Origin: Lewinella sp. 4G2
Lineage (GTDB): Bacteria > Bacteroidota > Bacteroidia > Chitinophagales > Saprospiraceae
Reading direction: 5' to 3'
NCBI RefSeq assembly: GCF_001625015.1
Contig: NZ_LVWJ02000019.1
Coordinates: 310,001 to 374,000 of the forward strand
DNA: 64,000 nt
The notes under the pieces were generated by a model. The model was not told the origin of the DNA. It did not search any database and worked only from the letters and a program-made list of their open reading frames with translations. The position numbers were made by a program, and so were the translations under genes. Shown here in pieces: positions 53,893 to 61,729 of this stretch (its first letter is position 1; each line of letters opens with the position of its first letter).

Positions 53893-54837
53893 ATGCCCCA
53901 AAACAAACCGGACCACCAAAAGAAACTACCAACACGCATGCCTCAGACGAACGCCGACCGCCTCCTGAACCGAATTTCCGCCCTCCACAAATCTTTGCAA
54001 CTCGACGAAGGAGGCCACATCAGTAAAATGGAGCGAGATCTGATGCTGAATTACCTGCGTGAATTTTACGAAATCTACGCCTCCGGAACCGTCGCGCCAC
54101 CCGCGCCCCGGTCCAGCCGGGAGGCCATTATGGAAACGCCCGTTAAGCCGGCTCCGGTAGTCACGCCACCCGCTCCTCCCGTGGCGCCTAGTCCCCCACC
54201 GGCATCGTCCGCGCCACCGGCATCCGTCGTCGCCCCCCCTTCCGTTGGCGTCCCGCCGACGCCACCGCCACCGGCGCCCGACTCCATGGTTTCCCGGTCC
54301 GCTGAGCCGGAGGTAAAATACCAACCGGCGCCTGCTACTCCGAGCCAGCCAGTTCACCGTGCCCCCGACCCCGTGGTGCAAAGACCAGTTGCTCCGGAAC
54401 CCGTGGCCCGGGTCACGCCACCACCCGCGCCTAAGCCGGCCCCCAAACCCGCGCCCGCCGCGGTCCAGAAAGCGCCGGATTACAAGATTTTGCTGGAAGA
54501 AGAGCCCTCCGTCCCTCAGACGCCTACACATGCTGAGGACCCCGAGGTGGCGGCCCTCTTCGAAGACAATGGCGTCACCAGCCGCTTCGGCCGCCAGCCC
54601 ATCAGTGACCTCACGCGCGCATTAAGCATCAATAACCGCATCCTTTTTACCCGAGACCTGTTTGGCGGTGACAACACGTTACTCAATACTACCATGGAGC
54701 AGCTCAATGCTTCCGGCTCTATGCGCGAAGCCCGCCCACTCGTAAATAGTCTCATCCGCCGTTTTGGTTGGACGGAGGAAAACAAACAAGAGAGCGCCCG
54801 CGAATTCATCGAGCTCATCCGCCGCCGCTATGTTTAA
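53893..54837 (+). CDS. Hypothetical protein with a long Pro-rich spacer
   Basis: 314 aa from ATG 53893 (an ATG at 53938 is also possible; the GTG at 53878 is less likely). N-terminal helices (about 15-60, DRLLNRISALHKSLQLDEGGHISKMERDLMLNYLREFYEIY), then about 130 residues of Pro/Ala/Val, then a C-terminal helical domain (ISDLTRALSINNRILFTRDLFGGDNTLLNTTMEQLNASGSMREARPLVNSLIRRFGW). The C-terminal part is a common unnamed domain of Bacteroidota. It overlaps the next gene by 8 bp. Confidence 0.75.
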   Translation: MPQNKPDHQKKLPTRMPQTNADRLLNRISALHKSLQLDEGGHISKMERDLMLNYLREFYEIYASGTVAPPAPRSSREAIMETPVKPAPVVTPPAPPVAPSPPPASSAPPASVVAPPSVGVPPTPPPPAPDSMVSRSAEPEVKYQPAPATPSQPVHRAPDPVVQRPVAPEPVARVTPPPAPKPAPKPAPAAVQKAPDYKILLEEEPSVPQTPTHAEDPEVAALFEDNGVTSRFGRQPISDLTRALSINNRILFTRDLFGGDNTLLNTTMEQLNASGSMREARPLVNSLIRRFGWTEENKQESAREFIELIRRRYV

Positions 54838-55318
54838 AAAAATTCTCGCTGGGTTCCTCCTTCTTTCCCTGCTGTTTTCCGGTTACCTGGTCCTGCAGGC
54901 TCAACAATCCGCTGACCCCGCCATGGCCGAATTTGGTCTTCAGGAAACCGCTGCATTTAGTATGACGAAGACGCTCAAAGCCTGCCCCAACAAACCCAAC
55001 TGCGTTAGCACCCAGGCTACGGAGAAACAACACCAGGCGGATCCTATTCCCTATACTGGCAGCAAAGAAGAGGCTAAAACACGGCTCCTTTCCATCCTTG
55101 ACGATACGAAGCGCACCACCCGCCGGACGGTGGAGACGGATTACATCCACTATACCTTCAAAACCTGGCCAATCCCCTTTACGGACGACGTTGAGTTCCT
55201 TTTCGACGATGCCAACAAGGTCATCCACTTCCGCAGTGCCAGCCGCGTGGGCCACTCCGACCTGGGCGCCAACCGCAAGCGCATGAACAAGATCGTCAGC
55301 GCTTTCTCGGCCAAATGA
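54830..55318 (+). CDS. DUF1499 family protein
   Basis: 162 aa from ATG 54830, inside the end of the previous gene. N-terminal membrane anchor or signal (MFKKILAGFLLLSLLFSGYLVLQAQQ), then a DUF1499 domain: CPNKPNCVSTQA, IHYTFKTWPIPFTDDVEFLFDDANKVIHFRSASRVGHSDLGANRKRMNKI. DUF1499 proteins have no settled function. Its TGA overlaps the rnpA ATG, so expression is coupled. Confidence 0.87.
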   Translation: MFKKILAGFLLLSLLFSGYLVLQAQQSADPAMAEFGLQETAAFSMTKTLKACPNKPNCVSTQATEKQHQADPIPYTGSKEEAKTRLLSILDDTKRTTRRTVETDYIHYTFKTWPIPFTDDVEFLFDDANKVIHFRSASRVGHSDLGANRKRMNKIVSAFSAK

Positions 55319-55695
55319 GTTTCAAGTTGCACAACGGGGAGCGCTTGAAATCGCGCAAGGAGATCGGCCGATTATTCAGCCGTAAGTCAAAGTCCGCCAC
55401 CAGCTATCCCATCCGCGCCGTCTACGGTTGGGCCGGTGAGCCCCGTAGCGAATTTCCGGTGCAGGTCACCTTCGTCGTCCCCAAGCGCCGCTTCAAGCGC
55501 GCCGTCGATCGCAACCGGATCAAGCGCCTGATGCGGGAAGCCTACCGCCTCCATAAAGACGAGTTGGCGCTGCCGCAGGTGCCAGGAGATGGGGAGCAAT
55601 TAGCCGTCCTCTTCATGTACACGGGCAAGGAAGAAATGGATTTCAGCTACCTGGAACGGAAGATGGTAAAGGTGCTGAAGGGCATAAAGGGCTAA
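55315..55695 (+). CDS. rnpA: Ribonuclease P protein component
   Basis: 126 aa. Protein subunit of RNase P, binds the RNA and pre-tRNA leader. The RNR motif is present (FKRAVDRNRIKRLMREAYRLH). The segment after that helix, DELALPQVPGDGEQLAVLFMY, contains ALPQVP encoded by an exact 18-bp repeat copy, so the repeat has extended a loop between the conserved helix and the last strand. rnpA normally sits beside rpmH; here it is translationally coupled to DUF1499 instead. Confidence 0.93.
   Translation: MSFKLHNGERLKSRKEIGRLFSRKSKSATSYPIRAVYGWAGEPRSEFPVQVTFVVPKRRFKRAVDRNRIKRLMREAYRLHKDELALPQVPGDGEQLAVLFMYTGKEEMDFSYLERKMVKVLKGIKG
55566..55583 (+). repeat. 18-bp dispersed repeat inside rnpA
   Basis: Exact consensus GGCGCTGCCGCAGGTGCC in frame, encoding ALPQVP in a loop of the RNase P protein. 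Confidence 0.9.
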
Positions 55696-55760
55696 ACGGG
55701 CTCACGTACTACGGGGCAACTATCCTGGCGGGAATTAAAGGACGGTCTCCATCATTCCAA

Positions 55761-56294
55761 TTACTCAAATAAGCGAAACATCCCCGTCTCCTCGTCCGTC
55801 GACCGAGCAATCTCGTAGCTATCTCGGACGCTACGCCCCCGCACGAGGTACTGATAACAAAAGCTTATCGCAAAGTACAGTGCGGAACTCCCCTCCGGAT
55901 AATCACCGGGCCCAAGGTATTGCTCAACTCCCCGACTCAGGAAGGCATCCGCCATTGCGTCCGTCCCACTCATACAGGCCGTTGATAATACCAGGGAATT
56001 GTTGAACTTCAGGTGAGCCTCGACTTCCGCCGAGCCTAAATACTTATTGAAAGCCTGGCCGGCCCGTAGCGACTCACCTAGTTCCTCCAAGTGGATACCT
56101 CGTTCATCGCCGTGCCCACACAGGATGATGAAGCCGGACCTTTTCTCCTGACCGTCCAGCAAGGCTACCAGGTGATTGGGTTGGCCGATACCGTACAGAT
56201 TCACTTTGACGGACCAATTCTCCAGGCAGGCACGGAGGGCGGTACATTCCATGAAGTCGCCCAGATCAATGATATCTACTTCGGCCAGGTGCAT
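55761..56294 (-). CDS. Small stand-alone caspase-fold (CHAT/C14-like) protein
   Basis: 177 aa. Has the His-Cys dyad arrangement of caspase-fold peptidases: a strand ending in His61 (GFIILCGHGDERGIHLEE) and a strand ending in Cys107 (NNSLVLSTACMSGTDAMADAFLSRGV), followed by the typical C-terminal region with small residues and helix (SSALYFAISFCYQYLVRGRSVRDSYEIA). There is no fused sensor or effector domain. It starts 21 bp downstream of the DEXH helicase stop on the same strand, so the two are probably one operon. Protease activity and role (for example a defence effector) are inference. Confidence 0.7.
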   Translation of the reverse strand: MHLAEVDIIDLGDFMECTALRACLENWSVKVNLYGIGQPNHLVALLDGQEKRSGFIILCGHGDERGIHLEELGESLRAGQAFNKYLGSAEVEAHLKFNNSLVLSTACMSGTDAMADAFLSRGVEQYLGPGDYPEGSSALYFAISFCYQYLVRGRSVRDSYEIARSTDEETGMFRLFE

Positions 56295-56315
56295 AGGTTT
56301 CCGGTTGGTAATTCA

Positions 56316-58874
56316 CTAATCCCGGACCAAAGCCACCCGCATCCGCTTAATGCGGTCCTCCAGTTTTTCGCTGGACATCTTTTCGCGGAGGCGATCCACA
56401 ATGAGGGCAAAACTGAAGGGCGTAGCCTTCGCCGGCTTCTCGAAAAGAATGGTTTGGTTATTGATACGGTCCAAAGCGGCACGCAACCGCTCCTCCTGTA
56501 GCTGAAAGGTCACGATCTCATCGTAGGCCTGGGTGAGGAGCAGGTTATTCGGCTCATAATCAGTGAAGACGTCGAAAAAAAGTTTGCTACTGCTCTGGAG
56601 GTGTTTCTCCTTCTTCTGTTTTCCGGGGTACCCCTTAAAGATGAGCCCGGAAATGGCGGCAATGTCCCGAAAGCGTCGGCTGGCCATTTCCGTAGCGTTG
56701 ATGCCGGCTTCCAGGTCTTCGGTAAGTGTTCCAGCGTCAAAAAGACCAGAACCAAGGGCTTCCTCGATGGGTATGGGCTGGTCGCTCAGCAACTCGAACC
56801 CATAATCGTTATTGGCAATCGTAAAGGTGAGCGGCGCAAACTGCCCGATCCGGTATGCAAAGAGACTGGCCAGCCCTTCGTGGATGCCCCGCCCCTCGCA
56901 AGGGTACATCAGCAAGTGGTATCCTTCCCGGTCGACGAAGTACTCGATCAGCAATTCGTCAGAGCCAGGGATGGCAGAGCGTTGGGCTTGGATATCCCGC
57001 AGCGGTTTCAATTTGGCCAACTCGGCGTCGTGGTAGTTCTCCGTCTTGAGGTGGGTCATGGCTTCCCGGAGCCGCGTCGATAGCTGGCTGGAAAGTTGCA
57101 TCCGTCCTCCTTTCCAACTGGGGATTTTGCCCTTCTTGGCGTTGCTCTTGCGGACGAGGGCCTCCGTCCCCTTCACTTTGACGAGCTTGAGTGAGCGGCC
57201 GGCAAACCAAAAGGTATCCCCCGTCTTCAGGCTGGAGATGAAGTATTCCTCGATCGTCCCTATATAGCCGCCCCGGAGGTACTTGACCATCATCACCTGC
57301 TCGCTGACGATGGCACCGATACCCATCCGGTGCATCATCGCCACCCGTTTGCTGGTGACCTTATATACACCGTCTTCCACGACGACCTTGTGGTACTCAT
57401 CGTATGCGCCGAGGCTGTTGCCACCGGTGGTGATGAATTCCAGGCACCAGTTGAACTCCTCCCGCGTGATGGAAGAGAAACAATAGGTCTTCTTCACTTC
57501 GGCAAAAATCTCATCCGGCCGGAAGCCTTCACTCACCGCTAGGGTAACGAGGTACTGAATCAGCACGTCGAAACTGCGGATGTACGGGATCCGTTGTTCG
57601 ATCTGCCCCTCCGCAATGCACTGGCGCAGGGCCGAGGCTTCCAGCAATTCCAGACTGTGGGTGGGGACGAAATGAATAATGGATTTCGCCCCGGGCCGGT
57701 GGCCGGACCGTCCCGCTCGCTGCATGAACCGGGCCACCCCCTTCGGGCTCCCGATCTGGACGATGGTTTCAACCGGGCGGAAGTCCACCCCCAAGTCAAG
57801 ACTGGCCGTACAGATGACGGCCTTGAGGGAGCCTTCGTGGAGGGCGTTCTCCACCCAGTCCCGCAACTCCCGGCCGATACTACCGTGGTGCATCGCAATG
57901 GCGCCGGAGAGATCCGGGTCCGCATCCAGAATGCGTTGGTACCAAATCTCGCACTGGCTCCGCGTATTCGTAAAGACCAGCGTGGAGCCGGAGGAATGAA
58001 TGATCGGGATGACTTTCTGCAGCAGCTTGATCCCCAGATGGCCGGCCCAGGGGAAGGTCTCGATCTCGTCCGGCATCACCGTCGTGATTTCAATCTCCTT
58101 GGCGATCCCCGCCCGCACGATGACGCCGCGGGAACGGCCGTCCAGCAGGGTTTTGCCGTTTTCCAGACTCAGTTCGTGGGGGATTCCCTGGAGGACGTCC
58201 AGCGCTTCGGGTAGGTTACCGATGGTGGCCGATATGCCCCAGGTCCGGAATTCCCGTCCGCGAAAGCCTCTGAGGCGGGAAAGAGCGGTCTCCAGCAAAA
58301 CGCCCCGTTTTGTTCCTACGAGTTCGTGCCACTCATCCGCCACGAGGACGCGGAGGTTGCCGAAGTAATCTTCGTAACCCTTACTCGCCAGCAGCAGGTG
58401 CAGCGACTCTGGGGTAGTGATGAGAATTTGCGGGGGCGACTTCTTTTGCTTAGCTCGTTCCGAAGTCGAGGTATCACCCGAGCGGATGCCGATCTTCCAA
58501 TCCAGCCCCAGGTCTTCGGCGGCGCGTTGGGCGGCACCCTGAATTTCGCGGGTCAGGGCACGGATGGGAGTAATCCAAATGGCGCGGAGTCCGGACTTCT
58601 TTTTGGTGGTAGCCTTTGCTTGCTTGCCCTCTTCCCCGGCACCTGCGGCAGCGCCCATCTCCTTCTCCCGCAAACCTTCGAGCAGGATGGGCATGATGAG
58701 GGAGTAGGTCTTGCCGCTACCGGTGGGAGCATTGACGAGGCCGTTCTCCCCGTCGAGGTAAGCGTTCCAGGCTTCAAGCTGAAAGGGAAAGGGCTTCCAC
58801 CCCTGCTGGGTGAACCACTTTTTACCGCGGCCGATGAGTTCTCGGCGGGCCTGTTTTGTTGATGTCTTTACCAC
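56316..58874 (-). CDS. Lhr-type DEXH helicase (ligase-associated type)
   Basis: 852 aa. Opens FTQQGWKPFPFQLEAWNAYLDGENGLVNAPTGSGKT (Walker A Lys55) as in ligase-associated DNA-damage-response DEXH helicases; DEWH at 180-183, helicase C domain with QRAGRSGHRPGA, then the Lhr-type winged-helix and core regions. These usually sit with an ATP-dependent DNA ligase and a beta-lactamase-fold nuclease; neither is here. A variable linker GAAAGA (74-79) comes from an 18-bp repeat copy. A small caspase-fold gene follows 21 bp downstream. Confidence 0.9.
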   Translation of the reverse strand: MVKTSTKQARRELIGRGKKWFTQQGWKPFPFQLEAWNAYLDGENGLVNAPTGSGKTYSLIMPILLEGLREKEMGAAAGAGEEGKQAKATTKKKSGLRAIWITPIRALTREIQGAAQRAAEDLGLDWKIGIRSGDTSTSERAKQKKSPPQILITTPESLHLLLASKGYEDYFGNLRVLVADEWHELVGTKRGVLLETALSRLRGFRGREFRTWGISATIGNLPEALDVLQGIPHELSLENGKTLLDGRSRGVIVRAGIAKEIEITTVMPDEIETFPWAGHLGIKLLQKVIPIIHSSGSTLVFTNTRSQCEIWYQRILDADPDLSGAIAMHHGSIGRELRDWVENALHEGSLKAVICTASLDLGVDFRPVETIVQIGSPKGVARFMQRAGRSGHRPGAKSIIHFVPTHSLELLEASALRQCIAEGQIEQRIPYIRSFDVLIQYLVTLAVSEGFRPDEIFAEVKKTYCFSSITREEFNWCLEFITTGGNSLGAYDEYHKVVVEDGVYKVTSKRVAMMHRMGIGAIVSEQVMMVKYLRGGYIGTIEEYFISSLKTGDTFWFAGRSLKLVKVKGTEALVRKSNAKKGKIPSWKGGRMQLSSQLSTRLREAMTHLKTENYHDAELAKLKPLRDIQAQRSAIPGSDELLIEYFVDREGYHLLMYPCEGRGIHEGLASLFAYRIGQFAPLTFTIANNDYGFELLSDQPIPIEEALGSGLFDAGTLTEDLEAGINATEMASRRFRDIAAISGLIFKGYPGKQKKEKHLQSSSKLFFDVFTDYEPNNLLLTQAYDEIVTFQLQEERLRAALDRINNQTILFEKPAKATPFSFALIVDRLREKMSSEKLEDRIKRMRVALVRD
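58638..58655 (-). repeat. 18-bp dispersed repeat inside the helicase gene
   Basis: Plus strand GGCACCTGCGGCAGCGCC, exact inverse. On the minus strand it encodes GAAAGA in the non-conserved segment after the Walker A helix. Confidence 0.9.
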
Positions 58875-58924
58875 TGCCCGTTGGAACGGAAGCGGCGCGG
58901 GATGGTTCTGGGAACTAGAAGTAG

Positions 58925-60277
58925 CTATTCACAACCCATGTCGATCTTGCTCTGCGCGTCGCTGTTGGGGAAGCACTCGCCGCTGAGCACGGCATCGGGC
59001 ACGAAACGCTTGAGATTGGGGTCGTACAGACCTTCGGCGAGGAACTCCGTAAGGTCGGTCACTTCCTCATCGGTGAGGTAAAGTGGGTGGAAGAATTCGG
59101 ACACGTTGGCCGCCGGAACGCGGTCGTTTTCAACGACTCCGGCGTTAAAGTATTCCACCACGTCGCGGAGGTTATCCTTACTGCTGCCGTGGAAGTAGAA
59201 CGGCATATCCTTGGTGTTGTACACCTGCGGAACCTTGAACTTATAAAGGTCTTCCTCTCGGCGGGTAAAGTCACCCCGGCCAAGGTTACGTGTATCGTCC
59301 AAACCAGTGCGAAGAGCGCCGCCGGGGATGTCGCAGAGATCGTTTACACCAACGGCGTGAAAGGTGTTTCCGTTTAGCGCGGGGCCATTGTGGCAGCGGT
59401 AACAGCCGGCTTTTCCGAAGAAAAGTTGCGCGCCTTTTTTCTGCTGGTCCGTGAGTGCATCTTGGTCACCCTTCAGCCACTTTTGCCACGGTGCATCGCT
59501 GGGCAACAGCGTGCGGATGTAGGCTGAGAGGGCAAAACTCATCGCCACGCGGCCGTAGCGAGCGTCGCCCTCAAAATCGGGAAAAGCGCGGTCGAAGAGT
59601 GGACGGTAATTGAGGGTGTCGAGCAGGTACTCGTCGGTGCTCATCCGGTGGGTGATGGTGCCTTCGATGTTCTGCGCTTCGAGTCCGTCAAGGCCCAGGA
59701 AATTAACTTCCGTGGCGGGGTCGAAAACACCCCAGACGTCTTCAACTTCGGCGTTGGCGCCATTAGCCCCGAAACGGCCGGCCCACATACTATTGGTCAC
59801 GTACGCAACGCCGAGCATGGAAAGCGGGCGGGCGCCCTGGGCGTCGATGTCGTCTTCGTCGTAATTCTGGTCCATGACACGGCCGCTGCCGAACGTACCG
59901 AAACCTAATCCACCATCGGCGATACCCTGGGCGGCACCGGCGGTAAAGCCAGCCTCTGGCACGTGGCAAGTGGCACAGGAGAAAGTCCGTAACTGACTGG
60001 TTTGCAGCGCGTCGCGGCCGAGGGCAGTTTCGAAGAAGAGCATTTTGCCCAGTTCGATCTTTTCTTCCGTGAGGGGGTTGCCCACACCGGCGGGGATGCC
60101 GGCCAGGTTGCTGCCGTCGGGTAACTTGTAGGAATTCAAGGAGTTGTCTTCGCTCAAACGAATCAACGTGCGCTCCAGCTCGGCGTCGAGCGGAGACATT
60201 GCCTCATCCTGAATGCACCCGGAAAGGAGCACCGCGAACAGGGCTAGGGCCGTCAAATGGGGTAAAAACAATTTCAT
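58925..60277 (-). CDS. Di-haem cytochrome c peroxidase, lipoprotein
   Basis: 450 aa. Lipoprotein signal MKLFLPHLTALALFAVLLSGC (Cys21). Two haem c sites: C101-A-T-C-H105 and C292-Y-R-C-H296, the pattern of MauG/CcpA peroxidases. It reduces H2O2 in the periplasm with electrons from a cytochrome. A TATATTTG -7 box lies on the minus strand 50 nt before the ATG. Confidence 0.94.
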   Translation of the reverse strand: MKLFLPHLTALALFAVLLSGCIQDEAMSPLDAELERTLIRLSEDNSLNSYKLPDGSNLAGIPAGVGNPLTEEKIELGKMLFFETALGRDALQTSQLRTFSCATCHVPEAGFTAGAAQGIADGGLGFGTFGSGRVMDQNYDEDDIDAQGARPLSMLGVAYVTNSMWAGRFGANGANAEVEDVWGVFDPATEVNFLGLDGLEAQNIEGTITHRMSTDEYLLDTLNYRPLFDRAFPDFEGDARYGRVAMSFALSAYIRTLLPSDAPWQKWLKGDQDALTDQQKKGAQLFFGKAGCYRCHNGPALNGNTFHAVGVNDLCDIPGGALRTGLDDTRNLGRGDFTRREEDLYKFKVPQVYNTKDMPFYFHGSSKDNLRDVVEYFNAGVVENDRVPAANVSEFFHPLYLTDEEVTDLTEFLAEGLYDPNLKRFVPDAVLSGECFPNSDAQSKIDMGCE

Positions 60278-60329
60278 ATAGGAGACTATGGAAAACTAAA
60301 ACTCAAGTATTAACGCGCACTCTAAAGCA

Positions 60330-60337
60330 CAAATATA
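60330..60337 (-). promoter_or_regulatory. -7 box of the peroxidase gene
   Basis: Minus strand TATATTTG, an exact TAnnTTTG match; leader about 45-50 nt. Confidence 0.55.
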
Positions 60338-60390
60338 CGTCATTGCGGGTTAGTCGATACTTCAAATAATTCTCACAAATTGGCGACAAA

Positions 60391-60423
60391 TTGAACACAA
60401 TTTGTTTAAATACATTATCTTTG
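60391..60423 (+). promoter_or_regulatory. Promoter of dprA
   Basis: TTG at 60391-60393 and TATCTTTG at 60416-60423, 22 nt apart. The predicted dprA leader is about 115 nt, pyrimidine-rich. Confidence 0.6.
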
Positions 60424-60548
60424 TCAACATCCACGCATACGGTGGCTAACGGCAATTTATCGTGCCTGGTTTAGACCACCCCTCCCCCTTTTTTCCTTCG
60501 CCTCCTCCCGTTTTTTTCGTGGCTCCCATCACTTGCTAATTTATTGTT

Positions 60549-61649
60549 ATGCATTCGGACACGCACGCCCGGGTAGCACTCAGCCGCGTACCGGGTATTG
60601 GCGCGAAACTTTTCCGTTCCTTAATCCATCACTTCACCTCGGCCGACGATGTTTTGCGGGCGCGGCCGCAGGAGCTATGCGAAGTGGAGGGGGTAGCCGA
60701 AAGGACGGCCCACGCCTTTACCTCGGAGCGGCACCTGAAAGAGGCGGACGCCATCCTTCACCACGCAGAAAAGAGCGAGGTGCACATCCTGTGTTGTGTG
60801 GATGATGATTATCCAGGACGGCTAGCCAAGCTCGCGGGGTCTCCCCCGATCCTTTATCACCTCGGGCAAACGGATCTACAAAACAAACGCACGGCGGCCG
60901 TAGTCGGCACCCGGGAAATGAGTAGCCGTGGGAGCCGGCAGATCGACCTGCTACTGGATCCACTGGCGGAATACGACCCTCTGATCGTCAGCGGCCTGGC
61001 TTACGGAGTAGACATTTACGCCCACCGCCGTTGCTTGCAAATCGGTCTACCGACGCTTGGCGTGATGGGTTCCGGCTTTGGCCACGTCTACCCCGCCGCC
61101 CACGCCCGCACGGCCTTAAAGATGGTGGAAGCGGGCGGCGGCATCCTGACGGAATATCCGTACTGGATGAAACCCAACCGGGAGCACTTCCCGGCCCGCA
61201 ACCGAATCGTAGCCGCCCAGAGCGATGTTACTGTTGTGGTGGAATCAGCCACCCGGGGCGGCTCCATGATCACGGCTCGAATGGCCCACGACATGGGCCG
61301 CAAAGTAGGGGCCTGTCCCGGCCGGGGTGGCGACCCACTGACGGCCGGTTGCAACGCCCTCATTAAAAAAGGAAAGGCCCACCTGATTGAAGAGGGGCAG
61401 GACCTGATTGACCTCATGAAGTGGAAAGGAGCGGTGAAGGGTACCCAACGCCGGCTATTCGATGATCTTTCCGCGGCCGAACAGCAGTTGGTTTCCTGCT
61501 TGCGGGACCAGGAAGCCGTTGATATCGATACGCTGCATCACCTGATGTCGGAGCCACCGGCCCGGCTGGCGGGCACCCTGCTCATGCTGGAAATGAAGGG
61601 GCACATCGTTTCGCTACCCGGCCACCGTTACCGGCTGGCTGGTGGGTGA
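60549..61649 (+). CDS. dprA: DNA processing protein DprA
   Basis: 366 aa. Loads RecA on incoming single-stranded DNA in natural transformation. N-terminal helix-hairpin-helix (ALSRVPGIGAKLFRSLIHHF, VEGVAERTAHAF), then the DprA Rossmann-like domain: AVVGTREMSSRGSRQ, IVSGLAYGVDIYAHRRCL, PTLGVMGSGFGHVYPAAH, FPARNRIVAAQSDVTVVVES and GACPGRGGDPLTAGCNALIKKGKAHLIE. A winged-helix-like tail ends the protein. Confidence 0.95.
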   Translation: MHSDTHARVALSRVPGIGAKLFRSLIHHFTSADDVLRARPQELCEVEGVAERTAHAFTSERHLKEADAILHHAEKSEVHILCCVDDDYPGRLAKLAGSPPILYHLGQTDLQNKRTAAVVGTREMSSRGSRQIDLLLDPLAEYDPLIVSGLAYGVDIYAHRRCLQIGLPTLGVMGSGFGHVYPAAHARTALKMVEAGGGILTEYPYWMKPNREHFPARNRIVAAQSDVTVVVESATRGGSMITARMAHDMGRKVGACPGRGGDPLTAGCNALIKKGKAHLIEEGQDLIDLMKWKGAVKGTQRRLFDDLSAAEQQLVSCLRDQEAVDIDTLHHLMSEPPARLAGTLLMLEMKGHIVSLPGHRYRLAGG

Positions 61650-61717
61650 GAATGGAGTGCGCAATATTGAACTGCCAACATTTAACCTGGGCTTCACTTG
61701 CGGCCCAACGGAGACCT

Positions 61718-61725
61718 TATCTTCG
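61718..61725 (+). promoter_or_regulatory. -7 box directly before the alkaline phosphatase start
   Basis: TATCTTCG with a TTG at 61698-61700 (17 nt apart); it ends 4 nt before the ATG at 61730, giving a leaderless mRNA. It lies within 70 bp past the dprA stop. Confidence 0.6.
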
Positions 61726-61729
61726 CCGT

